A stretch of 64,000 nucleotides of DNA, from NCBI GenBank assembly GCA_013391845.1, contig CP058414.1, forward strand, positions 3,334,501 to 3,398,500, in the 5' to 3' direction. Origin of the DNA: Pseudoalteromonas shioyasakiensis. Its GTDB lineage: Bacteria; Pseudomonadota; Gammaproteobacteria; Enterobacterales; Alteromonadaceae. A program made the position numbers and the translations under genes. The notes beneath the pieces were generated by a model, which worked only from the letters and a program-made list of their open reading frames with translations, searched no databases and was not told where the DNA came from. This document shows, piece by piece, positions 45,072 through 56,631 of this stretch (position 1 is its first letter; each line of letters begins with the position of its first letter).

Positions 45072-47195
45072 ATGTCATCAACAAAATTTTTGCGCTTATC
45101 TCAATTAAGCCTTGTGACCTCAGCACTTTTAAGTGGCCACGCTTTTGCAGAACAACAAAAAGAAGAACAAGCAATTGAAAAAATTGCCGTTTATGGCCAG
45201 CATCATAAAAACTACATCACTGAAGAAGCACAGTCGGCAACCAAATTAGGGCTAACAATTAAAGAAACACCGCAGTCAATCTCTGTTGTTTCACGTGCTT
45301 TAATGGATGACTTCTCACTTGATAACATCAATGCAGTGTTAGAAAGTACGCCAGGTGTGACTGTTGAGCAAATCGAAACTGACCGTACTTATTTTAAAGC
45401 CCGCGGTTTTGAGATCACCAACTTCCAAGTTAATGGCATGGGTATGCCACAAGACAACGGTTCAATCCAAGGTACTCTTGATACTTCTATTTTCGATAGT
45501 GTTGAAATTGTCCGTGGTGCCAATGGTTTAATGACAGGTGCTGGTAACCCATCGGCAACTGTGAACATGGTTCTAAAGCGCCCTACTTACCAAACACAAG
45601 TCAATGCGTCTGTATCCTATGGCTCTTGGGACAACAAGCGTTTAGAGCTTGACGCTTCAACTGCTATTAACGAAAACCATGCTGTACGCGCTGTATTCAC
45701 TAAGCACAAAACTGAGTCATACCTTGACCGCTACGAGCAAGATAAAACAATTTATTACCTAGCCTACGAAGGTCAGCTAACTGATAGTACAGTAGTAACT
45801 GCAAACTACGTAAATCAAAAGAAAGATGCTGACAGCCCACTTTGGGGTGCCTTACCGCTTTATTACAGCGATGGTTCAGCAACAAACTTTGATGCTTCAA
45901 CCAGCACAGCATCTGACTGGTCATACTGGAATAACACGACAGAGCAGCTGTTCTTATCAATTGAGCAAGCAATCACCAATACTTGGTTCTTAAAAGCAAG
46001 CTACGCGCACTTAGAAAATGAGCAAGACTCGGAGCTTTTCTATGTTTATGGCACACCAGATAGAGAAACTGGCCTTGGCTTAACGGGTTATGCGAGTGAA
46101 TATGACCACAAAGATAAGCACGACATTTTAGATATCTACGCAACAGGTAAATTTAATTTATTTGGTATGGAGCATGACCTGTCATTTGGTGTAAACCAAG
46201 CAGATATGGATTACAAAGATAAATCATTGTATGACTACACTACCGGTAATGGTTTCCCAGCAATGCCTGAACTAGGTGGCTGGGATGGTGTTGCGCCAGT
46301 TCCAACACTTACTGATGGTTTAACAGGTGCTGATATCACTAGCCGTCAACGCTCTGCATATATTTCAACGCGCATCCGTGCCACTGACGCATTTAGTGTT
46401 TTAGCTGGCGTGAGCCAGGTAAACTGGGAAACTGAGGGCGAATCGTACGGCGTCGCAAAAGATAAAGACAGTGACCAAACAGTGCCTTACTTCGGTGCTG
46501 TTTATGATATCAACGAGCGCTTTTCAACTTACGCAAGCTACACAGAAACATTTGTGCCGCAAACAGAACGTGACATTAATGGCGATTACTTAGACCCTAT
46601 CACAGGAAAAAGCAGCGAAATTGGTGTAAAAGCACAGCTACTTGATGACGACTTGTTTGTAACAGTTGCTTACTTTGATGCTAAACAAGTTGGCCTTGCT
46701 GTAGCTATCCCTGATTCATTACCTGATGACACGCGCTACTATGGCGCAGATGGCATTAACAGCGATGGCATTGAAGTAGAACTTAGTGGTCAAATCAACG
46801 AAACACTAAGTGCAAGCTTCAGCTACAGCAATCTAAACATTGATGGTGATGAGTTAGTAAAAGACTACACACCTGAAAACCAGTTCAAACTTGCTGTAAC
46901 TCATAAAGTGCCTGAGATTGATGGTTTAACCTTTGGCTTAAACTATCGTTGGCAAGACGATACAAAACGCGTACAAGTTCGTGATGCGGCAACAAATGCT
47001 GCACTTATCACTACTACGCAAGATGCGTATGGTCTTTTAAACCTAATGGCAACGTACGATATTAATGACAATATGAGCGTTAACTTGAACATTAATAACG
47101 TGACCAACGAAAAGTACATCCACAGTCTTTTCTGGGCGCAAGGCTATTACGGTGCACCGCGTAACTACTCAGTGTCTTTCAACTGGCAGCTTTAA
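45072..47195 (+). CDS. TonB-dependent siderophore receptor (FhuE/FoxA-like)
   Basis: 707-aa outer-membrane receptor. Signal peptide of about 26 residues (ending GHAFA), plug domain (TIKETPQSISVVSRALM, ESTPGVTVEQ, VNGMGMPQDN, EIVRGANGLMTGAGNPSATVNMV) and a 22-strand barrel ending YYGAPRNYSVSFNWQL, all as in ferric-siderophore receptors of the TIGR01783 type. No siderophore biosynthesis gene is nearby, so uptake of siderophores made by others is possible. An in-frame TTG at 45060 is an alternative start. A perfect terminator follows (47220-47252). Confidence 0.88.
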   Translation: MSSTKFLRLSQLSLVTSALLSGHAFAEQQKEEQAIEKIAVYGQHHKNYITEEAQSATKLGLTIKETPQSISVVSRALMDDFSLDNINAVLESTPGVTVEQIETDRTYFKARGFEITNFQVNGMGMPQDNGSIQGTLDTSIFDSVEIVRGANGLMTGAGNPSATVNMVLKRPTYQTQVNASVSYGSWDNKRLELDASTAINENHAVRAVFTKHKTESYLDRYEQDKTIYYLAYEGQLTDSTVVTANYVNQKKDADSPLWGALPLYYSDGSATNFDASTSTASDWSYWNNTTEQLFLSIEQAITNTWFLKASYAHLENEQDSELFYVYGTPDRETGLGLTGYASEYDHKDKHDILDIYATGKFNLFGMEHDLSFGVNQADMDYKDKSLYDYTTGNGFPAMPELGGWDGVAPVPTLTDGLTGADITSRQRSAYISTRIRATDAFSVLAGVSQVNWETEGESYGVAKDKDSDQTVPYFGAVYDINERFSTYASYTETFVPQTERDINGDYLDPITGKSSEIGVKAQLLDDDLFVTVAYFDAKQVGLAVAIPDSLPDDTRYYGADGINSDGIEVELSGQINETLSASFSYSNLNIDGDELVKDYTPENQFKLAVTHKVPEIDGLTFGLNYRWQDDTKRVQVRDAATNAALITTTQDAYGLLNLMATYDINDNMSVNLNINNVTNEKYIHSLFWAQGYYGAPRNYSVSFNWQL

Positions 47196-47219
47196 GTTTT
47201 AAGTTTTAAGCTGTAAGTG

Positions 47220-47252
47220 CATGAAAAGCCGCATTATATGCGGCTTTTCATG
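47220..47252 (+). terminator. Receptor terminator
   Basis: CATGAAAAGCCGCAT, loop TAT, ATGCGGCTTTTCATG: perfect 15-bp arms, with a TTTT in the descending arm. It follows short A/T-rich iterations of TAAGTTTT at 47195-47215. Confidence 0.8.
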
Positions 47253-47327
47253 AAAGAGTTACAAGAGTAAAGTTAGAAAGGAGAAAGTGATTGAACGCGA
47301 TATAAAATCGCTGCTACAAGCACCCAT

Positions 47328-47358
47328 AAAAAAACCGCTAACAATGTAGCGGTCTTTT
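47328..47358 (-). terminator. recA terminator
   Basis: Minus strand: GACCGCTA, loop CATTGT, TAGCGGTT then T7. It lies 50 bases beyond the recA stop. Confidence 0.85.
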
Positions 47359-47408
47359 TGTGTTAAGTGCGGGTCAAATCACGCTTAACTGTACTTTTTT
47401 AGCGGTAC

Positions 47409-48455
47409 TTATAGCTCGTCTTCAGCTATTAGGCCTGCATCTTCACCATCTTCAGGTTGCACAGTTGCTTGAAGTAATAGCATCTCACGTAACTTACCTT
47501 CGATCTCATCTGCGATCTCAGGGTTGTCTTTTAAGAACTTAATTGAGTTTGCTTTACCTTGACCAACTTTGTTGCCATTGTAGCTATACCAAGCACCTGA
47601 TTTTTCAACAATCTTATGCTTAACACCTAGGTCTATTAACTCGCCTTGTTTAGAAATACCTTCACCATACATAATGATGAACTCAGCTTGTTTAAACGGC
47701 GGAGCAACCTTATTCTTAACTACTTTAACGCGGGTTTCATTACCTACAACCTCATCGCCTTCTTTCACTGAACCAATACGACGAATATCGATACGTACTG
47801 AAGCGTAGAACTTAAGTGCGTTACCACCCGTTGTTGTTTCAGGGTTACCAAACATAACACCAATTTTCATACGGATTTGGTTGATGAAAATACATAGCGT
47901 GTTTGAACGCTTGATGTTACCTGTAAGCTTACGTAATGCTTGTGACATTAAGCGAGCTTGAAGACCCATGTGTGAGTCACCCATGTCGCCTTCGATTTCA
48001 GCTTTAGGTGTTAAAGCTGCTACCGAGTCAACAATCACAACATCAACAGCACTTGAACGAACTAACATGTCACAGATTTCTAATGCTTGCTCACCAGTAT
48101 CTGGCTGAGAAACAAGTAAGTCATCGATGTTTACACCCAATTTTTGTGCGTATACAGGATCTAGAGCGTGCTCAGCATCTACGAATGCACAGGTTTTACC
48201 TTGCTTTTGAGCTTCAGCGATAACTTGTAAAGTAAGCGTTGTTTTACCTGATGATTCAGGACCATACACTTCAACAATACGACCCGTAGGTAAACCACCA
48301 ATACCTAATGCGATATCGATACCCAGTGAACCTGTTGAGATTGCTTCAATATCTAGGGCTTTGTTGTCGCCCAGTTTCATAATTGAGCCTTTACCAAATT
48401 GACGCTCAATTTGTGATAAAGCAGCGTCTAAGGCTTTTTGTTTGTTATCGTTCAT
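47409..48455 (-). CDS. recA: Recombinase RecA
   Basis: 348-aa ATPase for homologous recombination and SOS induction. The Walker A motif is [15 protein letters not shown], Walker [14 protein letters not shown], and the L2-region [18 protein letters not shown] are present; the acidic tail is [14 protein letters not shown]. The start is ATG 48455 with GGAG six bases ahead; a TTG at 48467 is less likely. A LexA box (48489-48508) lies in the 5' region. The order recA-pncC-mutS is the usual one. Confidence 0.98.
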   Translation of the reverse strand: MNDNKQKALDAALSQIERQFGKGSIMKLGDNKALDIEAISTGSLGIDIALGIGGLPTGRIVEVYGPESSGKTTLTLQVIAEAQKQGKTCAFVDAEHALDPVYAQKLGVNIDDLLVSQPDTGEQALEICDMLVRSSAVDVVIVDSVAALTPKAEIEGDMGDSHMGLQARLMSQALRKLTGNIKRSNTLCIFINQIRMKIGVMFGNPETTTGGNALKFYASVRIDIRRIGSVKEGDEVVGNETRVKVVKNKVAPPFKQAEFIIMYGEGISKQGELIDLGVKHKIVEKSGAWYSYNGNKVGQGKANSIKFLKDNPEIADEIEGKLREMLLLQATVQPEDGEDAGLIAEDEL

Positions 48456-48488
48456 TCTGTTCTCCAAATCCGGCTAATGCAGACAGTA

Positions 48489-48508
48489 TACTGTATGAAA
48501 TCACAGTA
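48489..48508. promoter_or_regulatory. LexA (SOS) box of recA
   Basis: TACTGT-ATGAAATC-ACAGTA: perfect CTGT-N8-ACAG pair with both outer TA flanks. It lies 34 bases before the recA start, so recA is SOS-controlled. The left part also forms ACAGTATACTGT, a partial second palindrome. Confidence 0.92.
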
Positions 48509-48513
48509 TCAAG

Positions 48514-49011
48514 CTAATTTTCAGATTTTATCAGTTCAATTATACTTTTTAATGAATAAACAATAGCTTGCAGCCTAACTTCAGCTCTATCGCCAGAGAA
48601 AACCTGCTGGCTTGGGTAGTTTTTACCTGAAAAATGAATACAAAACCATACTAAGCCCACAGGCTTATCCAGTGTTCCACCACCGGGGCCTGCAATACCA
48701 GAAATAGCTATTGCGATATCTGCGTTTGCAGCTTTAGCAGCACCCGATGCCATTTCAACAACTGTTTGTTCACTAACCGCACCGAAACTGTTTAAAGTTT
48801 GCTCATTTACGCCAATTAGCTCTTGTTTTGCTTGATTACTATAAGTGACAAACGCTCGATCAATATAGTTAGAACTACCAGGGGTATCAGTTAAGGCATA
48901 ACTAACGCCACCACCGGTGCATGATTCTGCGGTAGTGATCCATAAGCGTTTATCCGTTAAAATAGATCCTAATTTCGCAGCAAGTGTTTTAATCTCTTGA
49001 TGTAATTTCAT
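48514..49011 (-). CDS. pncC: Nicotinamide-nucleotide amidase (CinA C-terminal family)
   Basis: 165-aa stand-alone CinA-type amidase that deamidates nicotinamide mononucleotide to nicotinic acid mononucleotide in pyridine-nucleotide salvage. Signature [16 protein letters not shown] and [18 protein letters not shown] are intact. Start ATG 49011 (MKLHQEIKT) has AAGG six bases ahead; an in-frame codon at 49074 would extend into mutS. It is divergent from mutS with only 21 bases between the two start codons, and 58 bases upstream of recA. Confidence 0.92.
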   Translation of the reverse strand: MKLHQEIKTLAAKLGSILTDKRLWITTAESCTGGGVSYALTDTPGSSNYIDRAFVTYSNQAKQELIGVNEQTLNSFGAVSEQTVVEMASGAAKAANADIAIAISGIAGPGGGTLDKPVGLVWFCIHFSGKNYPSQQVFSGDRAEVRLQAIVYSLKSIIELIKSEN

Positions 49012-49032
49012 ATTCAGCCTTTGGGTAAATAC

Positions 49033-51606
49033 ATGTCGTTTGATCTTTATGCACCGCACACTATAAAACAACAAACCCCTATGATGCAGCAGTATCTAAA
49101 AATAAAAGCCGAGCATCGGGACATTTTATTGTTTTATCGTATGGGCGACTTTTACGAACTTTTCTTTGATGATGCCAAGCGTGCAGCACAACTTCTTGAT
49201 ATTTCTCAAACACATCGTGGTAAAGCCGGTGGTGATCCAATACCAATGGCAGGCGTACCCTATCACGCAGTCGAAAACTACTTAGCTCGCCTTGTACAAA
49301 TGGGTGAATCAGTGGCTATTTGTGAACAAGTTGGTGATCCTGCTACCAGCAAAGGCCCAGTTGAACGTAAAGTAGTACGTATTGTTACGCCGGGCACGAT
49401 TTCTGACGAAGCGCTGTTACAAGAACGCCAAGACAACCTGCTAACCAGTGTTTGGCAAAATAAACAAGGCGCTTATGGTATTGCTTATTTAGATATTAAC
49501 TCTGGCCGATTCAATGTATTAGAAGTTAATACGGATGAAGCGTTTAGTTCAACATTACAGCGTTTAGCCCCTGCTGAACTGCTTTATAGTGAAACATTCG
49601 CAAATGTTCACCTAATTGAGCATATCAAAGGGGCGCGTCGCCGCCCAGAATGGGAGTTTGATTTAGATACTGCTCAGCATTTACTATGCGACCAATTTGG
49701 CACCAAAGATTTAGTAGGTTTTGGTGTAGAAAAAGCACACGCGGCTTTAGTTGCTGCAGGCTGCTTAATGCAATACGTAAAAGATACTCAGCGCATTGCC
49801 TTACCGCATATTCGTGCTATTACCCTTGAGCAAAATGAACACGCGGTGATCTTAGATGCAGCGACCCGTAAAAACCTTGAACTAACAGTTAATTTATCGG
49901 GTGGTTACGAGAATACACTTGCACAAGTACTTGATAAAACAGCGACTGCAATGGGTTCTCGCTTATTAAAACGCCGTATTCATACCCCTGTGCGCAGCAA
50001 AACAGAGCTCAATTCGCGACTAAACGCTATCAGCGCAATTATCGATGCTCAATTATGTGGTGAGCTACAAGAATCGTTAAAGCAAATTGGCGATATTGAA
50101 CGTGTTATTGCACGTTTAGCGCTTTGTACAGCAAGGCCGCGTGATTTAACGCGCCTTCGAAGTGCATTGCAGGCTCTAGCGCCACTACACGAATTACTTA
50201 TGGATGCTAACGATCCGCGTATTAGCCAAATTATTGCAAAGTCGCAACAGTTACCTGAACTACAAGATTTACTAGAACGTGCTGTAATCGAAACCCCACC
50301 GGTGCTTATCCGTGATGGCGGTGTAATTGCACCAGGTTATAACAGCGAACTTGATGAGTGGCGTGCGCTAAGCCAAGGTGCAACCGATATTCTTGAAAAG
50401 CTTGAAGAACGTGAGCGTGAGCGTACAGGCATTAGCACCTTAAAAATTGGCTATAACAAGGTCCACGGCTTTTTTATTGAAGTAAGCCGCGCTAATTCAC
50501 ATTTAGTTCCTGCGGATTATATTCGCCGCCAAACGCTAAAAAATAATGAGCGCTATATCATCCCTGAGCTTAAAGAGCACGAAGATAAAGTACTTGGTAG
50601 CCAATCAAAAGCCCTAGCGCTTGAAAAACAGCTATATGAGCAATTATTTGAGTTTATCGCTCCGCACATTGAGCAGCTACAAACAATGGCAGCCGTACTG
50701 GCAGACTTAGATGTACTGAACAATTTAGCAGAACGAGCGCAGGCGCTTAATTATGCTAAGCCAATACTGTGCGATAACGATAACATCAGTATTAAACAAG
50801 GTCGCCACCCGGTGGTAGAGCAGGTTATGAAAGACCCGTTTATTGCCAATCCAGTAGAGCTTAATAACGACCGTAAAATGTTGATTATCACAGGTCCAAA
50901 TATGGGTGGTAAATCAACCTACATGCGTCAAACTGCGCTTATTGTTCTGATGGCCCACATTGGCTGTTACGTTCCTGCTGATAGTGCAGAAATCGGTAAT
51001 ATTGACCGTATCTTTACGCGTATTGGCGCAAGTGATGACTTAGCATCAGGGCGCTCAACCTTCATGGTTGAAATGACAGAAACTGCAACGATTTTAAATA
51101 ATGCTACAGCACAATCACTGGTGCTGATGGATGAAATTGGTCGCGGCACCTCAACCTATGATGGTTTATCGCTTGCCTATGCAACAGCTGACTATTTAGC
51201 ATCAAAAATTGCCGCCAAAACCTTATTTGCGACCCACTATTTTGAGTTGACAGAACTCGCCGAGCAAAAAACAGGACTGGTGAATGTGCACCTAGATGCC
51301 ATTGAGCATAACGACACAATTGCCTTTATGCATACCGTTCTTGAAGGCGCTGCAAGCAAGAGCTTTGGCTTACAAGTTGCAGCCCTAGCAGGTGTGCCAA
51401 AGGCGGTAATCCAACAAGCTAAACAGAAACTTAAAATGCTCGAAAATCACCAACCTGTTACAGCCCCAATTGAGCAGCAACAACAAACATTAAGTTTTGA
51501 TGATGAACCTTCCGAGCTTGAATTAACCTTAGAACAGCTTGACCCAGATAGCTTAACGCCAAGGCAAGCTCACCAACTACTGTATCAATTAAAAGATTTA
51601 CTGTAG
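49033..51606 (+). CDS. mutS: DNA mismatch repair protein MutS
   Basis: 857-aa mismatch-recognition ATPase. N-terminal mismatch-binding MMQQYLKIK...[19 protein letters not shown] includes the Phe-x-Glu DNA-binding motif; the P-loop [13 protein letters not shown] is at about residue 621; Walker B and signature ([33 protein letters not shown]) and the C-terminal beta-clamp/tetramer region follow. ATG 49033 is used; TTG 49021 is less likely. The mutS and pncC start codons are separated by 21 bases, so their promoters must overlap the opposite coding sequence. Confidence 0.97.
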   Translation: MSFDLYAPHTIKQQTPMMQQYLKIKAEHRDILLFYRMGDFYELFFDDAKRAAQLLDISQTHRGKAGGDPIPMAGVPYHAVENYLARLVQMGESVAICEQVGDPATSKGPVERKVVRIVTPGTISDEALLQERQDNLLTSVWQNKQGAYGIAYLDINSGRFNVLEVNTDEAFSSTLQRLAPAELLYSETFANVHLIEHIKGARRRPEWEFDLDTAQHLLCDQFGTKDLVGFGVEKAHAALVAAGCLMQYVKDTQRIALPHIRAITLEQNEHAVILDAATRKNLELTVNLSGGYENTLAQVLDKTATAMGSRLLKRRIHTPVRSKTELNSRLNAISAIIDAQLCGELQESLKQIGDIERVIARLALCTARPRDLTRLRSALQALAPLHELLMDANDPRISQIIAKSQQLPELQDLLERAVIETPPVLIRDGGVIAPGYNSELDEWRALSQGATDILEKLEERERERTGISTLKIGYNKVHGFFIEVSRANSHLVPADYIRRQTLKNNERYIIPELKEHEDKVLGSQSKALALEKQLYEQLFEFIAPHIEQLQTMAAVLADLDVLNNLAERAQALNYAKPILCDNDNISIKQGRHPVVEQVMKDPFIANPVELNNDRKMLIITGPNMGGKSTYMRQTALIVLMAHIGCYVPADSAEIGNIDRIFTRIGASDDLASGRSTFMVEMTETATILNNATAQSLVLMDEIGRGTSTYDGLSLAYATADYLASKIAAKTLFATHYFELTELAEQKTGLVNVHLDAIEHNDTIAFMHTVLEGAASKSFGLQVAALAGVPKAVIQQAKQKLKMLENHQPVTAPIEQQQQTLSFDDEPSELELTLEQLDPDSLTPRQAHQLLYQLKDLL

Positions 51607-51623
51607 GTATAAAGTTGATATAA

Positions 51624-51651
51624 AAAAAGCTGACATTACGTCAGCTTTTTT
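51624..51651. terminator. Bidirectional terminator between mutS and rpoS
   Basis: AAAAAGCTGAC, loop ATTAC, GTCAGCTTTTT with A/T runs on both sides. It fits the convergent pair mutS (+) and rpoS (-). Confidence 0.85.
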
Positions 51652-51707
51652 GTGTGTTCTAGACCCAAAGGCCTAATACCCTTGATCAGGTATACATTGT
51701 TGTCAAA

Positions 51708-52691
51708 TTAGGTGAATTGATCGAATAGGCTGTCTGTGCTTAAGCCTTCGTGTTGCAAAATATCTTTTAAGCGACGTAATGCTTCCACTTGAATTTGTCT
51801 AACTCGTTCACGTGTTAAACCAATTTCACGACCAACATCTTCAAGTGTTGATGGCTCGTAGCCTAGCAAACCAAAACGACGAGCAAGTACTTCACGTTGT
51901 TTTGGATTTAATTCCCCAAGCCAATCAACAATGTGTTTATTAATGTCGTTGTTTTGTACTTCGCCCTCAGGACCATAGTCTTTTTCATCGGCGATTATAT
52001 CTAATAGCGCTTTGTCATTTTCACCACCAATAGGTGTGTCTACAGAGGTGATTTTTTCATTTAAACGCAGCATCTTAGTAACATCTTCAACCGGCTTATC
52101 TAAGCACTCTGCAATTTCTTCTGCGGTTGGTTCATGATCAAGTTTTTGCGTCAATTCACGGGCAGTTCTTAAATAAACATTAAGCTCTTTTACCACATGA
52201 ATAGGTAATCGGATCGTACGTGTTTGGTTCATGATGGCACGTTCAATGGTTTGACGTATCCACCAAGTAGCGTAAGTTGAAAAACGGAATCCTCGTTCAG
52301 GGTCAAATTTCTCAACGGCTCTGATAAGGCCTAAATTACCTTCTTCGATAAGGTCAAGTAGCGCAAGGCCACGGTTGTTGTAGCGGCGGGCAATTTTTAC
52401 CACTAAACGTAAATTACTTTCGATCATTCGCTTGCGAGAGGCTTCGCAGCCTTTCAGTGCTTTTCGAGCAAAATAGACTTCTTCTTCTGCACTTAGCAGC
52501 GGAGAAAAACCAATCTCACCTAGATACAGTTGTGTAGCATCTAGATTTTTGGCAACTTCTTCTTTTGCAAAAATTTCATCTTCGTTGTCGACTTCTTCTA
52601 ATAATTCAGAAGATTCTTCTTCGACTACCGTGTCTTCAAATTTATCGTCAATCGTGTCAGTTTTTTTCTCAAGTTTTGCTGTGTGACCCAT
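51708..52691 (-). CDS. rpoS: RNA polymerase sigma factor RpoS
   Basis: 327-aa stationary-phase sigma factor. Regions 1.2 ([19 protein letters not shown]), 2.2-2.4 ([36 protein letters not shown]), 3 and 4.2 ([19 protein letters not shown]) are complete; the N terminus is acidic. Start ATG 52691 has GGAGG six bases ahead. An in-frame codon at 52709 is unlikely. As in most gammaproteobacteria it is downstream of nlpD, which here is frameshifted; the main rpoS promoter usually lies inside nlpD and would be kept. Confidence 0.96.
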   Translation of the reverse strand: MGHTAKLEKKTDTIDDKFEDTVVEEESSELLEEVDNEDEIFAKEEVAKNLDATQLYLGEIGFSPLLSAEEEVYFARKALKGCEASRKRMIESNLRLVVKIARRYNNRGLALLDLIEEGNLGLIRAVEKFDPERGFRFSTYATWWIRQTIERAIMNQTRTIRLPIHVVKELNVYLRTARELTQKLDHEPTAEEIAECLDKPVEDVTKMLRLNEKITSVDTPIGGENDKALLDIIADEKDYGPEGEVQNNDINKHIVDWLGELNPKQREVLARRFGLLGYEPSTLEDVGREIGLTRERVRQIQVEALRRLKDILQHEGLSTDSLFDQFT

Positions 52692-52751
52692 AAGCGTCCT
52701 CCCGAGCAAATATGTGATTGAGCTAAATCACTTTATCAATACCCTAAATGG

Positions 52752-53577
52752 CTAAGGTAGATACTTAGCAGGATTGACTGCTTGACCCCGATAACGAATT
52801 TCAAATCTCAAAGCCGTAACCGAAGAGTCTGAACTGCCCATTTCTGCTATTTTCTGCCCCGCCTTTACTTCCTGTTTTTCCTTTACAAGCAACTTTGAAT
52901 TGTGCGCATAAGCACTTAGGTAATCATCATTATGTTTCAGAATAATTAAATTACCATACCCCCTCAATGCGTTGCCCGCGTATACCACAGTTTCCATGTG
53001 CAGCAGCTAAAACAGAAGCCCCTTGTTTATTAGTAATTTGTAATCCTTTAAAGCCATTCTCTTTATTAGAGAATCGTTGTGTTACTTTACCTTTTGCAGG
53101 CCAGCTCCATACAACTTTTGCATTAGAATTACTGTTTTTATCACTAATTATTTTGTTGGCTTGTTTCTGAACATACTCTCGTTGTTTTGGCTGATCAAGC
53201 TCTTTCTTTAATTTTTTGTTATTTTTTTGTGTATAAACAGTAGACTTTTTACTCGAATTCGTATATTTTTTCGTCTTTTTTGGTTTTTGTGCCGATTTTT
53301 TAAGCAGCACTCTCTGCCCCGGGAAGATAGTATAAGGTGCTGGAATATCGTTTATTTTTGCAAGAGTGCGAAAATCTTGCTGAGCGCTGAAGGCAATTGA
53401 GTACAAAGTATCTCCCTTTTTGACTACATATTTTGAGCCAGAGATATTTACTTTGCGAGTGGCTGGTTTAACTTTATTATCTAAACTACTGACAGGCGCC
53501 GGTGCTTCGCGAGAAGTACAACCAAAGAGCAAAATACTAAGAAACAAAGTAACATAGACTGTTAACTGCCTGCTCAT
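52752..53577 (-). pseudogene. nlpD: nlpD, interrupted by a one-base frameshift
   Basis: NlpD is an outer-membrane lipoprotein that activates the septal amidase AmiC. The first frame (53577-52951) has signal peptide with lipobox LLFGC, LysM (YVVKKGDTLYSIAF...FPGQRVLL), a lysine-rich linker and the start of the degenerate M23 domain, then drifts out of frame at AAAHG. The rest ([17 protein letters not shown]...NPAKYLP) is intact in the next frame, ending at 52752. Removing one A from GGAAACT (52991-52993 on the + strand) restores a continuous 274-aa protein. It may be a real inactivating mutation, a slippage site or a sequencing error. Confidence 0.88.
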
Positions 53578-53619
53578 CGTAAAATGCTCCTTATCGTACT
53601 AATTTAATGGTTTTGCGGG

Positions 53620-54198
53620 TTATCGCAGTAAAAAGTACGCAACCACGACTAAAACAACTAATCCCCAGCCAAGCGCTTCAACATATTGACGTAATTTTTG
53701 TTCCATTTTAACACCGCCCCACTTCATTAAAGCCGACACTAAGAAGAAGCGTGCACCACGGCCTATTGTCGAGGCAATTAAAAACGGCAAGAATGCCATT
53801 TGCATCAAGCCTGCACCTATGGTGAAAACCTTATAAGGTATAGGTGAAAAGCCCGCTAAGAAAACAACCCATACACCATAGTTTTCGAACCAGCTTAATG
53901 CAGTATCAAATTTAGCTTGCCAACCCATTTGTGTGATGAGTGGTTCAACCACAGGTTCAAATAACCAAAAACCAAGTAAGTAACCTAAAATACCACCGAT
54001 TACAGAAGCTATGGTGGTAAAGCTGGCAAAGCGCCACGCTTTATCTGGTTGGGCTAGCGACATAGGCGCTAGCATGACATCCGGCGGCACCGGGAAAAAA
54101 ACGGATTCAGCAAAGCTCATCCCTGCTAAATAGCGCTCTGCATGGCGGTGTTTAGCCCATATAAGCGCCATATCATATAACTTAGTAAACAACTTCAA
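53620..54198 (-). CDS. YqaA/DedA-family membrane protein
   Basis: 192-aa inner-membrane protein of the DedA/SNARE-associated superfamily (YqaA branch). It has about five helices. FAESVFFPVPPDVMLAPMSL and AGFSPIPYKVFTIGAG are the conserved re-entrant parts. Relatives move undecaprenyl or other lipids across the membrane; its own role is not known. It lies between nlpD and pcm; start 11 bases after pcm's stop, so probably in the same operon. Confidence 0.85.
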   Translation of the reverse strand: MKLFTKLYDMALIWAKHRHAERYLAGMSFAESVFFPVPPDVMLAPMSLAQPDKAWRFASFTTIASVIGGILGYLLGFWLFEPVVEPLITQMGWQAKFDTALSWFENYGVWVVFLAGFSPIPYKVFTIGAGLMQMAFLPFLIASTIGRGARFFLVSALMKWGGVKMEQKLRQYVEALGWGLVVLVVVAYFLLR

Positions 54199-54209
54199 AG
54201 TTTAACGTC

Positions 54210-54848
54210 CTATTCAATATCACCAGGTACCAAAGGTACAAATCGTACTGGTGCAACTTTATGTTCTGTAAATGTGTCGCCATTTCTAACGACCATCATT
54301 AATTGCTGATCTTGCTCACCAATAGGTGCAATCATAACGCCCCCATCAGCAAGTTGTGCAAGTAGCCCTTGCGGCATAGTGGCAGCTGCAGCTGTAACAA
54401 TAATTCCTTCAAAAGGTGCTTGTGACTGCCAGCCCTGCCAACCGTCTCCGTGTTTCATGGTGACATTGTATAAATCGAGCTTGTGTAAACGGCGCTTTGC
54501 TTGCCATTGCAGTGCTTTGATACGCTCCACCGAGCACACTTTAGTAAAGGTTTTTGCCAATATTGCGGTTTGATAGCCGGACCCAGTACCAATTTCAAGC
54601 ACTTTGTCACGTACCCCAGCTAAGCGAAGTAATTCTGTCATGCGCGCCACAATATAGGGCTGCGAAATCGTTTGTCCTTGACCAATTGGCAATGCGGTAT
54701 TCTGATAAGCTTTGTGCTGTAAAACATCATCGATGAAAATATGTCTGGGTGTCGAGGCAATCGCTTCAAGCACAGTGCTATCTTCTACACCCTCGCGTTT
54801 TAATAATTCAGCTAATGCGAGTGCGCTGCGATTATAATTAGTCAGCAC
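54210..54848 (-). CDS. pcm: Protein-L-isoaspartate O-methyltransferase
   Basis: 212-aa cytosolic repair enzyme that methylates L-isoaspartyl residues of aged proteins. SAM motif I is [14 protein letters not shown]; the substrate loop [15 protein letters not shown] is conserved. It overlaps surE by 11 bases, as in many relatives, so the two are coupled. Both are stationary-phase survival factors, in keeping with rpoS nearby. Confidence 0.95.
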   Translation of the reverse strand: MLTNYNRSALALAELLKREGVEDSTVLEAIASTPRHIFIDDVLQHKAYQNTALPIGQGQTISQPYIVARMTELLRLAGVRDKVLEIGTGSGYQTAILAKTFTKVCSVERIKALQWQAKRRLHKLDLYNVTMKHGDGWQGWQSQAPFEGIIVTAAAATMPQGLLAQLADGGVMIAPIGEQDQQLMMVVRNGDTFTEHKVAPVRFVPLVPGDIE

Positions 54849-55602
54849 TATTAATCTCCATATTTGCTAACCAGCTATCAACGGCTTGTAAGCTTTCTTT
54901 CGCCGTCATATCAACACTGAGAGGTGTGACTGATGCGAAACCATTATTAATGGCGTAAAAATCAGTACCTTCACCAGCATCACTTTCAGCACCTAAAGTC
55001 CCATACCAATAAATATCACGACCCCATGGATCTTGTTGTTTAGTCATGGTTTCAGCTTTATGGCGCGAACCTAAACGGGTTACCTTTACGCCTTTTAGCT
55101 CAGTTAGCGGAATATCTGGCACGTTTAAGTTGATGATTTGATCTTTCGGTAATGGGTGCGAGGCCAACTCTTTAATAATGCTTACAGCAACGGCCGCAGC
55201 AGTCTCAAAATGATTTCCTTCTTTAGAGCATAACGAAACAGCAATAGCAGGTAGTCCTAGATGGCGTCCTTCGGTAGCAGCTGCAACAGTACCTGAATAC
55301 AAAGTATCATCACCTAAATTTGCACCGTGGTTTATACCGGCTACAACTAGATCTGGCTGCTGTTCAACTAATTCATTAACCCCTAAATGCACACAGTCAG
55401 TCGGCGTGCCATTAATCGAAATAAAGCCATTATCAAGCGTGGTTGCACGCAATGGATTCATTAGCGTTAATGAATTACTTGCGCCACTACAATTGCGATC
55501 TGGAGCCACTAAGGTCACATCAGCAATTTGCGTTAACGCATGATACAAAACCGCAATCCCTTTAGCATGCACGCCATCATCATTGCTTAGTAAGATTTTC
55601 AT
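54838..55602 (-). CDS. surE: 5'/3'-nucleotidase SurE
   Basis: 254-aa survival protein, a metal-dependent nucleotide phosphatase. The N-terminal metal site [10 protein letters not shown] (Asp8/Asp9) and the conserved [11 protein letters not shown] and [18 protein letters not shown] are present. Its ATG abuts the truD stop with no gap, and its 3' end overlaps pcm. Confidence 0.96.
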   Translation of the reverse strand: MKILLSNDDGVHAKGIAVLYHALTQIADVTLVAPDRNCSGASNSLTLMNPLRATTLDNGFISINGTPTDCVHLGVNELVEQQPDLVVAGINHGANLGDDTLYSGTVAAATEGRHLGLPAIAVSLCSKEGNHFETAAAVAVSIIKELASHPLPKDQIINLNVPDIPLTELKGVKVTRLGSRHKAETMTKQQDPWGRDIYWYGTLGAESDAGEGTDFYAINNGFASVTPLSVDMTAKESLQAVDSWLANMEINSAD

Positions 55603-56631
55603 TTACGCATCCTTTTGTTTTTGTTCTTTAGGGCTAGCGTCTTGATACTCCACCAGCTCTCTTAACAAGGCTGTAGCAAAACAACCTTTTGGCAAACCAA
55701 AACTTAACTTTAAAGTGCTTTCGTCAATGGTTTCAACTGCCAATGAGTCTGGAATAAGACGTAACATTCTACGTTCGTTCTTAAGGCCTAACTCGCTTAG
55801 CCCATCTATCCAAGATTGATAAGGTTCGAGCCACATTTTTTCGGTCTTGGTCAAACCCTTTTCGCCTTTACCAACCATAGGGGCCGACATCATAATATCG
55901 CCAGACGCTAAACGCGCTATATTGTCATCACTTATATTGTCTTCAAAAAACGCATTACTTCCGCTAAGCATAAACACTTCGCGGTGCATTGTTTTAGCAA
56001 GGCCATGCTCGGCAACACGCTTGCTTACTATTTCATTAAAGACATAAGAGCGTGCGGCTGAAATAACTAAACCACGCAATTTTTTATCACGGATACGCTC
56101 TCCAGCAAACATTCGCTTTGCCATTTCAAGGTTGTGGCCACCATGACCAAAGCGCTGCTCACCAAAGTAATTAGGCACCCCTGCGCGAACCGCATTAATA
56201 CGACACAAAATATCCAGTGGCTCAGTCACATTTCGTAAAGTAATGCTAAAGCGATTGCCTTTATGGCAGCCGGTTCGAAGCTTGCGATTATGACGCTGTT
56301 GCGATACAACAAAAAACTGCTCGTTATTTAACTCACTAAATTCAATGTGCTTTTTAATCGGTACTGGCACACTAAACCATTGTGTACACACACCATGGCG
56401 GTCTTTTAAACCCGCATAACTTACATCACGTGGGGATACGCCAGCTTTTTCGGCAATGCGTTTAGCAACAAACTGAGTATTTTCGCCTTTTTTTACAACC
56501 TGTAAGCAAACATGCTCACCAGAGCCTGTAAACTCAATACCTAAATCTTCATCAACCATGAAGTCTTCGGCGTGGGTTTTAAAATCAGCCTTAGAAAGGG
56601 GTTTACCGTATAAGTAGTTTAACTCACTCAT
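55603..56631 (-). CDS. truD: tRNA pseudouridine(13) synthase TruD
   Basis: 342-aa pseudouridine synthase that converts U13 of tRNA(Glu). Catalytic motif YAGLKDRHG with Asp77; [14 protein letters not shown] and [14 protein letters not shown] are hallmarks. It overlaps ispF by 4 bases and directly precedes surE, as in the usual cluster. Confidence 0.95.
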   Translation of the reverse strand: MSELNYLYGKPLSKADFKTHAEDFMVDEDLGIEFTGSGEHVCLQVVKKGENTQFVAKRIAEKAGVSPRDVSYAGLKDRHGVCTQWFSVPVPIKKHIEFSELNNEQFFVVSQQRHNRKLRTGCHKGNRFSITLRNVTEPLDILCRINAVRAGVPNYFGEQRFGHGGHNLEMAKRMFAGERIRDKKLRGLVISAARSYVFNEIVSKRVAEHGLAKTMHREVFMLSGSNAFFEDNISDDNIARLASGDIMMSAPMVGKGEKGLTKTEKMWLEPYQSWIDGLSELGLKNERRMLRLIPDSLAVETIDESTLKLSFGLPKGCFATALLRELVEYQDASPKEQKQKDA

